Origin: Pelargonium cotyledonis
Taxonomy: Eukaryota; Streptophyta; Magnoliopsida; Geraniales; Geraniaceae
Direction: 5' to 3'
DNA length: 27,313 nt
Assembly (NCBI GenBank): GCA_036897625.1
Contig: JAYMTA010000531.1
Coordinates: forward strand, 1-27,313
Positions 10,109 through 22,000 of the stretch are shown here, in pieces. The translations under genes and the position numbers were made by a program. Within the stretch, counting starts at the first letter, position 1. The number at the start of each line of letters is the position of its first letter. The notes beneath the pieces were generated by a model. It saw only the letters and a program-made list of their open reading frames with translations. It made no database searches and was not told the DNA's origin.

Positions 10109-11896
10109 GCTAAAAAAAATAGAATTAAGTTTAGAATAGACAAAACCATTTAACACGTAATAAAAAGATAAATAAAAAGTATCTACGTAACGAGGTTTTT
10201 AACACATTTTCTTGTTGTGGGATCGCATGTCATTTAATGATTTGGTTGGATCAGTTGTTGATTAGTATTAGATTAGTTATTTATTACCATGAAATGGCCT
10301 TTATGCCATTGTTTAATTATGCTAATGTTAATTAATGCCAATGGAAATAAGAAGACATGTATAGTAAGCAGATTTAGTTAATTCCTCATACCACACTATT
10401 AGAGTAATAAATTTCTAGTCAAAGTAATTAGGTTAAAACGTCAACGTTTTTGCCTCTTTTGTACCCAAAACGGTTTGATGTAATAAGTTAATTAACAACA
10501 TGGAATGGTGATTACTATCTAAGTATAGGACACATTTGACATTAATCTAATCCTATATTGGTTATAAATATTTTGTGTTTGTTTTAAATTTGGACTATTG
10601 AGAATGGCAAATATGCTCAAATGTCAATCTCAATGAAATATAGGAAATTGACATTTGATCAAATTTCACATAAATATATGCAATGGTAATTTGAAATGGA
10701 TTTATTTGGAAAGCTCTATTTTAGTAATTTAGTACATGAAGAAATGAGGACAAAAATAAGTTGAAAATATTCAATGGTTGCTGGGAACGTACTTAACAAG
10801 TAGCTTCCTAACCAAATTCAATTTCTATTAATAACAAATTGTGACATAACATGTCAACAAATGGAGATGAGTGGAGTAAGATTAAAGAAGCAAGTAATAT
10901 CTTGTGATTCTTGCTTGTCCACATCCTTGTCCTAAGTACCAACATTGAAGTTTTTTATAAATAAAAAAATACTAAATGTTTCAAATAAAATTAAAGTTTA
11001 CATAAAAAAACAATATATATATATATATATATATATCATCACTCTCTCATAAATTTTGATAATCTCACAGTATATAGTGCTTGTCTTTTTTAAAGTACTT
11101 AAAACATATTTGTATATAGACTCTAATTTTATCCAACTAATATTTATATTTTGTTAAATTATATTTTAAAAACAAAAGAAATTATTGCAAATGACTATCT
11201 TGTACTTATTATTTTTTTTTGTAATGAATTATCCTAATTTTTTTTACTTCACACTACTATATAACTATTTTCTGCATATTATATTGATTAATTATTTTGA
11301 CGGAATTTTTCAAAAATGTCAATTTTGTCATTCTTCTCTATTGTTTAAGAACAAATTTATAAAACTTGCTAAAAAATTAATTTTGGAACTTTTTGAGTAA
11401 TCGTTTGTGGATGTCGAACGAACTTAGACACACTTATGCTTTTTGAGCATAATGTGGAGTGCATTGGATTGAAATCTCAATAGTTTCTATTAGTTCGGGT
11501 GGCGTTCTAGATAAAATGGATCATAATGTTGTGGTGGTGCCCAATTTGGTAGGAAAATTTTGAGATAACCTGATGAGATAAAAACCTTAAAAATAACTAA
11601 ATGTTTGAGTAAAGAACCATGAAAGTGAGGATCTCCCCGGGTGACATAGATTTCTTTCATGACACTTGTCTTCTAACTGGAGTGGAGTTGGGAGATCCTT
11701 GGGGCAGCTGAGTCCCATGACCCTCTTTAGGGTCTTGGAGTTCTTTTTGTGAACTAAGTGTTTTATATAGTGAAGAGAGCCTCTCTCTATTTGATCCTTA
11801 AATAGTCAATGCTAACAAGTTCGGCCGGGGTTGAGTAATTCATTTGACTAGTCTCTCCAATCGTCATGTATCACAGCCCCCATAATGATGGCGCGA
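10109..11896. other. Intergenic DNA, no gene seen
   Basis: The left two-thirds is AT-rich with an (AT)12 tract at 11013-11036. From about 11400 the base composition becomes more balanced up to the TRIM, which suggests older repeat DNA, but I find no ends. The 71-aa frame at 11185-11400 is low complexity (F, L, I, N, Y). Confidence 0.55.
11013..11036. repeat. (AT)12 microsatellite
   Basis: This is an uninterrupted alternating AT tract in intergenic DNA. Confidence 0.95.
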
Positions 11897-11953
11897 CATG
11901 AGACCAAAAGTGAGCCCCATTCATTCTCTAAGGGGCTTACTTTTGGTCTCATG
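11897..11953 (+). repeat. 22-bp near-perfect hairpin with 13-base loop
   Basis: Arm 11897-11918 (ending AAAGTGAGCCCC) pairs with 11932-11953 (starting GGGGCTTACTTT). As DNA one position mismatches; in plus-strand RNA it is a G-U wobble (11912 with 11938), so all 22 positions pair. The loop is ATTCATTCTCTAA. The function is unknown. It lies 134 bases before the TRIM left LTR and outside it. Confidence 0.85.
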
Positions 11954-12086
11954 CTACAATACTGTTTTATCATAGTGCGATATTGTTCTCACCTTCGATC
12001 TTTGTGTCTCAAATATATATATTTCTTGGTTCCATATAGGAACTAACAAACAAAAAAGAAATATAAAGGGCCTAAAATTAGCTAAT

Positions 12087-12322
12087 TGCTACGTCGCGAA
12101 AGAATGGGTCTCCCTTAGACACCTTGAGGGTGGTCTTCACCATGCATCATGCTACTATACTTGTGTGATGGATGTTGATCAGTGTGCTACTTGTGCAGGT
12201 ATGACCTATTTTGCTAGGACATGTGCTTTATATTGCTTGACTCTATGGAAAAGGTTGACCCCTCTCTCTGGATACGGGAAAAATAGAGCGTCGCGCGGGT
12301 CTGATTCCCTCGGTCTGTGACA
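12087..12322 (+). repeat. TRIM left LTR
   Basis: It starts TGCTACGTCGCGAAAG and ends TCTGTGACA. It matches 12759-12986 in order through blocks such as GAATG(G/A)GTCTCCCT, TGTGCTACTTGTGCAGG versus TATACTACTTGTGCATA, and GGCCCCTCTCTCC-like sequence. No 5S rRNA-like sequence is visible, so it is not Cassandra. Confidence 0.8.
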
Positions 12323-12324
12323 AA

Positions 12325-12336
12325 TGGTATCAAAGC
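12325..12336 (+). other. TRIM primer binding site, initiator tRNA-Met type
   Basis: TGGTATCAAAGC differs at one base from TGGTATCAGAGC, the usual plant LTR-element site complementary to the 3' end of initiator tRNA-Met. It starts two bases after the left LTR, as expected. Confidence 0.8.
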
Positions 12337-12758
12337 GAGTTTAGGTTACGTAAAGGATCATCATGCGCACGTGGCATAAGCGGATGGTTCGTGGTGACAT
12401 GTGTCTCTTGAGCGATCTATATATGGGAAGGTAAATGGGGCCAAGCGTGGATGCAACAAAGGTCGGGAGAGTGCGGCGAAGACAAGTGTCGAGAGCTAAA
12501 ATGTGTGTGCTATGTTGGGCAAGCGTCGTATTGGTGACAATTTGTGCTTTAAAGGAAGGTTCAACGGGAATGGATAGCGGCCATGCACGAGGGTGTGCAC
12601 CATGAGGGGATAGAGTTTGGTTGAAGTACACTAATTTTGTTGCCCGTGGCAAGGAGGGTCCGCGAAAGGTTAGGCATCGCATTTGTACAAGGGCGATAGG
12701 AAGCGACGTTAGCACAATTGTTTGCGATGAGGGCGTATGTGGATTGGGTAGGAGCGAA

Positions 12759-12986
12759 TGTCACGTTTCGAAAGAATGAGTCTCCCTCAAGCGCTTTAAA
12801 GATGATTTTCATCATGCGACATGCTCTTATACTTATGAGATGGATGCTAATCAATATACTACTTGTGCATACATAATCTCTTTTGCTACAATATATGTTT
12901 TAAGTTGTTTGATGTCCATGAAACATATTTGGCCCCTCTCTCCTTATACAGGAGAAATGGGACACCACATCTCTCAGTCCATGACA
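12759..12986 (+). repeat. TRIM right LTR
   Basis: It starts TGTCACGTTTCGAAAG and ends CCATGACA, collinear with the left LTR. The purine-rich tract GGATTGGGTAGGAGCGAA lies immediately before it. Confidence 0.8.
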
Positions 12987-15409
12987 CAATGACAACCTCC
13001 CTTGCCACCTGCCTAGGGCACTAGGGCAGTCCACTCCTTCAAGAACAGCTCTCAGCAGCTCATTTACTGATTTACTTTTATATATATATGGCAAAGGAGA
13101 TATATATTTTGTATACGTACGGCGTTGGCCGCTTTTTTATGCTGTATATCCATCCATCAACGTAACAACAATACATACATTTTGGTCCTAGCACCAAATA
13201 ATCAAGCCAAAGATTCATGGAAAAGGTTCAATAAAATTAGATTCGAAATGAGCTGTATAATTGAAATAGCTGAGAGGCAATGCCATTCGATTGAAACATA
13301 GTAAACATATAATTGGAGTACGGTATATGAAAAAAGCAATCCCAGACACGTACAGTTGAATTTGTGGGGGCTGGGTTAATTGGGTTGGTACAAAATATAC
13401 ATGAAAAATGAGCAACACAAGACAACAAAAAAAGCAGATGAATTGGTCCATTTAGGGCAGCTTCTGAAAAAGAAAGTTGAGCTACTACTACTCCTTATCT
13501 ATGGGAGAGACCAAGGGAATCATTAATGGTTGTGATTGAGTAATGTGAGACTCTTCACCACCTTCCTTGTTCATTTTCTGGCTTTCAATAATATAAAAAT
13601 TACGAATCTTTCGTTATTTTGGTCTCTTATTAAATTGATCGTTCTAACTTAATACTACATGCACCATCACTTTGAGATTGAGAACGATTTTGAAGAATCA
13701 TTACATGTGAATTGAAATTCGATTTAATCAAGTTGTAGCGGGAGGTATTACTTACGTACGGTTATAATAATTTAATTAGTGAGATCGATCACTTCAATTC
13801 GTATATCTTAATTACTTGAAGAAGCTAGTAGCAGTGTGTTAATTACTAAATGTCAGGCTCAACTGAAGTGAGGTGTTAGATTAGATACGTACATTGTTTG
13901 TGCATGAAAAGTCAATCAATCATTCATGTTGCAATCCATTTCTCTCAAATAATGCAATATACAGCTGCCACTTGAATTTTCAACAAAATTGCTGAATTGC
14001 ATGTTGTTATCGATTGATCCAGATCAATCCAACAATATGGAAGTAGCTTGGTTTTATCTAAGATTACAAAATTTGGAGGGTTTAAAGTCAAATTGAAATA
14101 GGTCTAGAAATGGTCACAGCAATTTTCAAGAACTAAATTACCGAATAACCATTTCAAATTATCTTCTTTCTGGTAATACAAGATGCAAAGGTTGAAGAAA
14201 CTTACCAATATTACACTAATAATTATGAATAGAGAGAGAGAGAGACCAAAAAGGATATTATATATTATTGGAGTTGGAGTTGGAGTTGGTGGTTTTTCTT
14301 TTCATGGGTTTCTGTGGAGTGTCACTTTTATGTGGACATCAGACCAAATTAGAGGTTGGAAACACCATAGTTCCACTCTGATAAATAAAGGGCAAAAGCA
14401 ACCATTTGCTAGAAAGTTTCTTCTGAATCAAAACCCACTTTATATCCAAATCAATGTCCAAAAGTGAAAACAAAAATCTGTATCTTTTCTGTTTATCCAG
14501 TGTCTTGTATATTGACTATTAGTACACATTTGTAACGTAAGGCCATTTTCAAAAATAATAAATAATTAAATAAAATAGAGAGAGAGAAAGAGAGAGTCTC
14601 ATCCGATGAGAGATGTGTTAAGGGTTGAAACTCATGAGTCAAGTCACATTTGACTAAATTTCGGCAAGACTCACAAGTATTTTGTAACGACTATAACTAT
14701 TAGTACTTGACGTGTAACATTATTGTAAACAATAATATTGAGTCTATCAAATGGTTCAGGTAAAACATTACCGAATCTAAATGATTCAATTTTCAATTTT
14801 TTTCCTGAAGACTCATAAGTTTCTGTACAAGGTAAAATGGTTCATTAGGTGAAAATATCATTGTCATTCATCCCCAGTGCTTGAGAAATGACTTGTTGGT
14901 TCATACTGTAGTATCAAGAAACTTATATCTCCCGTGTGGAGCTCTCTAGTGAGTGCACTTCCTTCTTGCCTGCTAGGTGTTAGTTGAATGCTTAAGTATT
15001 GCATGTAACAGTACCCAGATTCATCTAATTCCTTCCATTTTAGTTTCCAAAGTTGCAATCATCATCATCATAGAAGGAGCTGGTCTAAGCCTTAGTAGTA
15101 ATCTTGTCCTTAATTAATGAGTCTAGTTTTAGGGTTCAATAGGGATCATCATTTATTGACGTTCTATTTCCCTTTAGTGAGTTTTCATTGCAGTTAATTA
15201 ATTCCTTGTTATAGCTTTTGTTCGAGTTTCCTCATTTCCTTGTTCATTTTGTGTATGCTTATTTTTTCTATTATGAGTTTAATCCTTCTTCTTATAGTTC
15301 TGTCAGTGTCCTCATTCTTCCTCTTGGTCTGATTTTGTTCATTCGTTGAGCCTTGTTAGGGTTCTCTTATTAGGTTTTTAGGTTTCCTTTGTTTAGTCTT
15401 TAGTAAGTC
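12987..15409. other. Intergenic DNA, no gene seen
   Basis: Short frames (13215-13451, 14183-14467, 14864-15058) show no domain. There is a GA-rich tract at 14231-14245, a (TTGGAG)3 tract at 14268-14289, and another GA-rich tract from about 14578. The stretch 15060-15409, T-rich and leading into an ATG, may be the 5' leader of the LINE ORF1 that follows. Confidence 0.55.
14268..14289 (+). repeat. (TTGGAG) hexanucleotide repeat
   Basis: Three full TTGGAG units plus a partial unit, preceded by a GA-rich run at 14231-14245. Confidence 0.9.
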
Positions 15410-17940
15410 ATGGACTTGTCCTTTGTAGCTAGACAAGGCTTGTTTAGTCTTCAATACTCTCTAATAGCGATCCTTGTTGACAAGAGAAACTTCTCACTCT
15501 CGCTGCTGGGTTCCATGTTACATGGTTTGTGGAATCTGTCAGGACCTTTTGAGGTTCAAAGCATTGCGGATCGAAAGTTTCTCCTTGTCTTTTCCAACCC
15601 TCATGATGCTTCGGTGGTCTTAGATGTGGGTCCATGGAATATTGCAAGTGTTTTACTGGTTGTTGGGACCCTCAACCTCTTTGCCTCACCAAACAACATT
15701 GGAGACCCTATGTCTCAAGTCTGGATCCAACTTCATGGTATTCTTTTTGCTTTTGCTCATCCAGACTTTGCAGCCTATGTGGGAGGAATGGTGGGTTCTA
15801 TTCTGGACATTAATCAAATGAACGACATGGAGGGCAGATGGTCCTTCTAGAGAGTGAAAGTCTGGATCAACTTCGATGAGCCTCTCATTCCTGGATGTTT
15901 TCTAAAGCTTGCTAATAGAAGAAGAGTGAGGATGTAGTTTTGATATGAGAGAGTTTTCGAGGTATTCACCGAGTATCATGTGGGGCACTCGACTTATGCA
16001 TGCAAGATGGTTATCCATGCGGCGGAGGCCAAGTTTGCTAAAAGATTGAGCTATGCATTCTGCAAGCATGTTCTCGTTAGATCTGCAAGCTTTTCCAAAC
16101 TCTAGAAAGTGGATGAATGCTACCATTAACCTTGCTTTTAATCCCAACATTTCATTCCAAGCATGCATACCTTCTCCGGTTCATGAAGGGTCATCCATTC
16201 TCTCTGTTAATGGTGATGTGGCCTCTTTGGCTGTTGTGGGAAACCATCATTACAGGGATGCTGAGAGAGCTAGTTCGTCCCCTTCTAACCAATCATATTC
16301 AGTTAATTATTTGGGTGAGATCAATGTGGGAATAAAAGCCAATCAGAACTCAGAAAGGTTGGTGGGATGTTTCGTAAATGCAGGTATTATTGCAGATTCT
16401 CTTGGAGAAGTTGAAGTTGGGATCAATCAAAATTTACTAACTACATGAAGAAATTTGGGTGCGACAGTCGAGGGAACGCGTGCTCAATCTTTAGTGAGAT
16501 TAGATGGAGGTGTGAGGGTGGCGCGTAAAGTTCATTCGCCAAAAAGAGCTAGAGTAGATGATGATGGAAGTTGTAGGCCTCATGCTAGGGAAGAGCCATC
16601 TGGCTTGCATGCACTAAATCTAGTTGGACAGATGGCATCATACCAGTTAGACTCAGGAAATATGGATGTGGATTTGTTGGTGGGGCCCCTCGCTATTGTC
16701 CCTATTGAACTCGGATTGGGTCTTCGCAATCAGCAACCGGTTCATTGAGCTAATTTGTAAGATTTCTTGAATATGGTAGAGGAAGCAATGAATGATTTCC
16801 TTGGGTTGGCTAGTGGGAGAATGAAAGTTTTGGGAAGTCGAGCGGGCTTTGGCTCAATTATTAATGTGAACATGGCATTTTCTTTTGATTTGGACCACTC
16901 CTCCTTAAGATCTGATTGTGGTGGGTCATCTTCTATGGATTTGGTTCTTGAAGCCCACCCAGACTGGACTCTCGGTCGGGTACCAGAATGTCTTATGTGT
17001 TCTAATCTAGGTTCTGACTCGTCGACTAGGTTGGAGTTAGGTTGGAAGCAGTCCTTCTCTTTTTCCTCTTCTCAAAAATCAATCCCTCAAATTGTTGAGG
17101 ACTATAATGGTCTCTTATACCTGGGTATGGCCCCAAATATGGTTAATCTCAGTTTTAATTTTGAGACTATTGATTAGGATAATGGAGTGGTGCTTAATCA
17201 TCAAGATGAAAAAGCTCATATCATGGTTCTCTCGTCTGGCAATGAAGGTGATTTATCTTAATTTGAAGGTATCTGGGGCCCAAGGTTTCATAAGTTGAAG
17301 TTTCCTCTAGGTTTTTCTTTGGTGGTGTGAAGTTTATGCCATTGGGTCCTTGAATCCAAAACCGAAGAAGTCATTTGCAGTCCTCTTCTGAAGTTTTTCA
17401 TGGGGAAGTCATTGATGGGGACGTCAGTGTTGATTCTGTCTTTGCAGAGGTAAGGAATGAGAATTTAGTTTCGAAAAAGTTTGTCACGTGATGTAGTCCT
17501 GGTGTGTAGGTCTCTCATGACAAGAACAGAATGTTGGGGTTAGAAGATGAGCAGTGGGTTGGGCAGAGTTCAATAGATATCTTCAAACTAAAGTGCGTTA
17601 GGAGGTTACCAAGAAGGTTGCTTGGAGATCAAAGTCAACTCTGTTCTTCCCATTTTGGGTTGAATAAGTATATCCTAATTCCAATCCTTTGTCAGGAACT
17701 AGGAAGAGAGCTGCCTCAGAACCACTTGAAACTAATAGAGGAAAGAGAAATAAGGAATCGTTCAACATTGTGGACTCTGACTCTGAGGGATATAGTTCAA
17801 CAACATTTTAGTGATAAGGATGCGTGGTCCAGTAGTGAAGACGTGAAGAACTTGTTGGGTGATTTTGCGGATGTTTTTTGTAGATGGACAACCAGATGGG
17901 TTGTGTTTGGGGAGCCCATTAGGTAGACAAGGATTTTGTA
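15410..17940 (+). pseudogene. Decayed LINE-type ORF1 with DUF4283 domain and zinc-knuckle remnant
   Basis: The opening frame (15410-15850, 146 aa) reads as a DUF4283 domain: VDKRNFSLSLLGSMLHGLW, then FLLVFSNPHDASVVLDVGPW, then VWIQLHGILFAFAHPDF. It stops at TAG (15848-15850). The same frame continues with WINFDEPLIPGCFLKLANRR and a degenerate zinc knuckle (YERVFEVFTEYHVGHSTYAC) interrupted by further stops. In that knuckle the last His and Cys survive and both leading Cys are gone. Downstream are shifted frames with ORF1-like Ser/Gly/Asp-rich tails; at about 17705-17810 a frame reads RKRAASEPLETNRGKRNKE followed by a DSDSEG acidic run. In plant LINEs such ORF1 proteins bind the element RNA. 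No endonuclease or reverse transcriptase follows, so the copy is truncated and not functional. A host DUF4283 gene gone dead is a less likely alternative. Confidence 0.75.
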
Positions 17941-17961
17941 AGATCTAGACCAATGTTGTTA

Positions 17962-18295
17962 AAACCGGACCGGTTGACCCGGGAACCGGCAGGTTCACCG
18001 GTCCGGTTGTGCACTTGCCCGATAAGAAGAAGAAAAAACACTCTTTTATGAATTGTTGGGCTCACTTTATTATTACAACCCAAATGTATGAGCTTTCACA
18101 AAATAAAAGAAATTGTTTGGGCCCATTACAAAGTGAGGCATAAAATGACCCAAATGCAATAAAATATTAAAAATTAAATAATAATAAATAATAAAAAACT
18201 AAATCTATGCCTACTTGTGCTGTCTTCTTCTTCTTTACTCACTCTGCGACGCCGACACACGGGTCATCGTGCTGACCGGGTCAATTATATACTCT
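17962..18295. mobile_element. Repeat end with CCGG-rich terminal motif (hAT/MITE-like, partial)
   Basis: The block TGTTGTTAAAACCGGACCGG, followed by TTGACCCGGG and AGGTTCACCGGTCCGGTT, is a form seen at ends of abundant plant DNA-transposon-derived repeats (recalled, not searched). A GACCGGGTCAAT block at about 18275-18286 is the inverse of part of it, but the full opposite end is absent. It abuts the end of the LINE remnant and may have interrupted it. The family assignment is tentative. Confidence 0.4.
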
Positions 18296-18385
18296 ATGTA
18301 GAAGATGGTCCAAAATTTGATCCGACTTTACTCGGATTATATGTAGAAGATGGTCCAAAATTTGATCAGACTTTACTCGGATTAT
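18296..18385 (+). repeat. 45-bp tandem duplication, one mismatch
   Basis: Unit 1 is 18296-18340 and unit 2 is 18341-18385. They differ at one base (CCGAC versus CAGAC). The unit is a multiple of three and is open in one frame, giving the repeated YVEDGPKFD(P/Q)TLLGL inside a 90-aa frame (18217-18489). I recognise no gene there. Confidence 0.9.
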
Positions 18386-18700
18386 ATTCTATCAAAATCT
18401 GTGCTGGATTGAGCCGGACTTATATTGTAGAATTTCTTATTTGGTCAAACAAACTCGGGCGAATAAAGATATTTTATGCCCAGAAGTAAAAAGTCTAGAT
18501 CGCGGCCCAAGAGCGATTTTTTTTTTAAAGCTTTTTCGAGTATGATTCAAGTCCGGCTTCAACAACTCGAACAAACTAAATCCCAACTTGAGAGAAAAGT
18601 AAGAATAACGTGTCTTGCTAAGCACACAAGTGAACTTGCGAACGAAAACCCTAATACTAGTATATATCAACACACTATGATTTAGCTAATGTAGTATCAA

Positions 18701-18706
18701 TTTATT
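18701..18706 (-). terminator. Candidate AATAAA poly(A) signal, DUF1195 gene
   Basis: On the minus strand this reads AATAAA about 390 bases after the stop codon. No nearer exact AATAAA was noticed. The assignment is inferred from position only. Confidence 0.35.
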
Positions 18707-19095
18707 GGAGAAAGACCATGGCATCCATGACTAGTAAGTGGTATAGATATTATACTAATGCACACAGATGTCATTGTGAAATGACCCTCAAATTTACAGT
18801 CAAAAACCTGAAGTGCTATGAGAAAACTGATACTTTTAACTCATTAAGAAGAAGAAAAACACCTGATTCATCTTCTCGGAAGGTTTAAATTTGATTTATC
18901 ACCCAAATGACATGATTGTGACCACAAAAATTGGAAGAATGAGAACCTAATTAGCTACGTAGTTTGTCCCTGTGGTGAAAATGAGCAATCTGAGTGTCGT
19001 TTTGCCTGTTACTACCTCTCACAAACTTTGGGCAGTACACAGGCGATTGAAGGTACAGTTTAAATAATGGCCTTGAAGCCTTTGATCCTAGACAA

Positions 19096-22000
19096 TCATC
19101 GATCTCTTGTAGCCAAGGTCCTTGCTTTGTGTTGTTGCACTGCTTGCTTCCAATTCTTACTGAACTCTTGTGCTCTCTGACAAAAGAGGTGAAGAATCGA
19201 GTCAATATTAAGCTTTATATACACGCCATTCCCCAATAAATCAAGCATGGTAAAAGAACAAGCAAAAATATAGATCACATCCATCTCATGAATTCCTTCT
19301 CACTGTTTATGTTAAGGGTCCCTAACTGAAGATCTATTGAGCTTACCAGTTTGTTGGCTAGTGAGAACGGAAAAGCCCTCAACTCAATAGTTATAGAATA
19401 CAGGAACATGCCGAACATGCCATATATTTAGCCTAGGCATGGAAATTACTAATCACACGACGAATAACTAAACCACAAGCCCTGAGATCTACTAAGTTTA
19501 AACTTTAAACTACAAACCTCAAGTTACGCAAACAGGCCTAAAGGCAAGATAATCTGCCATCTTGGTTTTGACAACATAGACTAGGATTTGCAATATTTCA
19601 AAAGGATCTTTATCACTACCTCCATAAAAATGACAACTGTGCTAAAGTTGTGAGGATTATATACCATAAAAAAAATGGACAGTTGAGTAAAGAATGTTAT
19701 GTTTTATGCTCGTGACATTTAACATACAGAAGAAAGCAAAACATGCATCATTCCAAACCAAGAAAAGGGATAATATATATACGAATCCTGGAATGCTAAA
19801 ATTCAACTCCTCAATATTACAATGATATGAAACATAGTGCTCTTTCATAGCTATTTATCAAGTATTATCAAGATTCAACAAATAAGTTTTATTTGACTAA
19901 CTGACTTCATTTGTAAGTTTTTACCATTATCTTTGAATCCCAACTCTGAACTGAGAAACGAAGACAGAGAACACAGGAGCAATACTGAAGTGGCAAGCAA
20001 GATAGAGATAAACTCCCATTCAAACAATGACTACAATAGCTTATCAAGTGTTCAGGCAAATCCTAGCTTTTCCATGTTCCTAAGTTAAAAAATGCTTGAG
20101 AATTCCTATATGGATATTCTTTATCTATGGCAGCAATAGACATGGCCAACAATCTATAACAAAATTTCAACAACCCTTAATAGTCACACCCAAGTGTTGA
20201 ATACGTAATCAGACAATAATACATATAGGAGTAAACAGTAATCTATAGACATTTACAAACCAGAAAGGATAAAATATATATTTCCAGAGATCTTGGTCTA
20301 AAGGCACTATCCAACAGTCCAGAAATGGCAATCCCTAATCCTTAACAATCTAGCAAGATAATCTTCCAGTAAGTATATCACATGGATACTTTCAAAAGAG
20401 ACCTTCAATGAAGTATCATTTAAGAAACCAATGTGAATACCACACAAGCCTTGAAAGAAACCCATTTTGCAGACCAGTCTTCATATTTCTATGGAAAAGC
20501 TCTTGATCTCAAACTCTCCAATTATAAATGCACTGCTGAATTAGCTAAATATGGAAACCAATTACTATGCCAAGTGTGGTTGATAATATGGTAGCTAAAG
20601 TTCAACTATAATAGATCACAACTGAGAGACCCAAACTAACCCCTCTCTCAACTCCCAAAATGCATACATACTTACATGTGCAAGCTGTGAGTTGACAATT
20701 CCTCGCCCAGAGGACATAGGTACAACATCCAACAATTTTTTTGTGCGATGTACAAGGGAGCATGAGCAAAAAAAAAAAAAAAAAAAATCCCTTGTAAAAG
20801 CATGTTTTTCACAACAACAATTACCAAATCAACCTAGATAGTATGTGAGTGCACCTATCTTGAGATATGGAGCATTAGAAACAGACCACATTATAGGGGG
20901 TAAAAAAACACATAAGCAACATGGCCAGATTAATAAGCATTCTAATCAGTGAGCAGCAACCTATTCCCTCCCTGCCTCCCTTCCTCCCTCCAGCACATAT
21001 TGAATGCTTTAATATACTTTGAGAAGTATGATTGTGTCCACACTATAAATTTCAGCCATTCATGGGAAACCCCTAACTGAGCAAGTAAAGTTCAATATCA
21101 CCAGATACGCACATTGGGTTCTGCTCATTCACAAAACAAAATGGCAGATTTTTTTAATTATTATTTTTTAAAATTTTCAGGCTAATTTGTGACAATGAAG
21201 TTAAGTTGGTCATCCACTATGAAGTTTCTATATGATAGCTTTGTTTAACATACCTTTTATAGGGTCTTTCATAGTCTGCCTTAATAAAAGCATCCTAGCT
21301 AAGATCTCAACATGATCATCCAAGAGTGATTACAATATAACATCATCTTTCACTTAGTTTCCGACATGCTTCCCCACAAACTTGTAGCATATGTATATTG
21401 TTGCAACCAAAAATCCAAACACTTAGGCATAAGTGATTGGCTAGATTGGATTGCACAGACAAAGACATCCAATTGAACTAACACAAAAAGACCTTAATAG
21501 CTTACTTTCTTAATTATTTATTTCGAGCTAGATTGGATTTCTCAATGACAGCTTATAGTTTAAGCACGTGAATAGCTAGATTGATTCACTCACAAGTCAC
21601 AACAGCTAACGAAAAGCACAAATTCTTACCGTTGAATGAACAGGTGTAGGATCCAGATCAATGGACCGTATTGACATCTTGGCGATCTCAGTGACGGCAG
21701 CTTCCCTGACGCCGGGAACATCACTGGTCAAGTCCTCGTAAGCAGCCTCAAAAGCCTCCTGCCAAAACCTCGGCAACCTGATCCGTTGGCCGTTGGTGTA
21801 CACGTCCCACATGTGCTTCACCACCTTCTCCCTCTCCTCCATTTCCTGTTATCCACCCAAAAATCCCAGCAATTAGTCAAAATAAAAAATCACTGAAAAA
21901 AATTAGAGTAGAAATCGAGATAAGAGACTAACAAGAACATCGAGATCGTCTTGGATGGCAGGGCCCATGTCGTCGGTGAGGTGGTTTAGGTTTCCGGCCG

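Larger units (their letters stand above)
12087..12986 (+). mobile_element. TRIM-type LTR retrotransposon in miniature
   Basis: Two direct repeats of 236 and 228 bp flank a 436-bp non-coding interior. Each repeat begins TG and ends TGACA or ATGACA. A primer binding site (TGGTATCAAAGC) lies two bases after the left repeat, and a purine-rich tract (12741-12758) directly precedes the right repeat. At 900 bp with no gag or pol, this is the classic TRIM layout; it would need proteins from other elements to move. The two LTRs differ at roughly a quarter to a third of positions by eye and the flanks (CTAAT, CAATG) are not a clean duplication, so the insertion is old. Minus-strand open frames inside it (12341-12715, 12561-12854) look fortuitous. 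Confidence 0.8.

Noticed and set aside
12087..12322. Cassandra-type TRIM with a 5S rRNA-like LTR
   Set aside because: No 5S rRNA sequence or its internal promoter is visible in either LTR.
12341..12715. 124-aa minus-strand frame
   Set aside because: It lies inside the TRIM, runs from its interior into the primer-site region, and has no domain.
14183..14467. 94-aa frame
   Set aside because: Its content comes from GA-rich and TTGGAG repeats; there is no family resemblance.
18217..18489. 90-aa frame with a repeated 15-residue unit
   Set aside because: The frame stays open because of the 45-bp duplication; there is no other sign of a gene.
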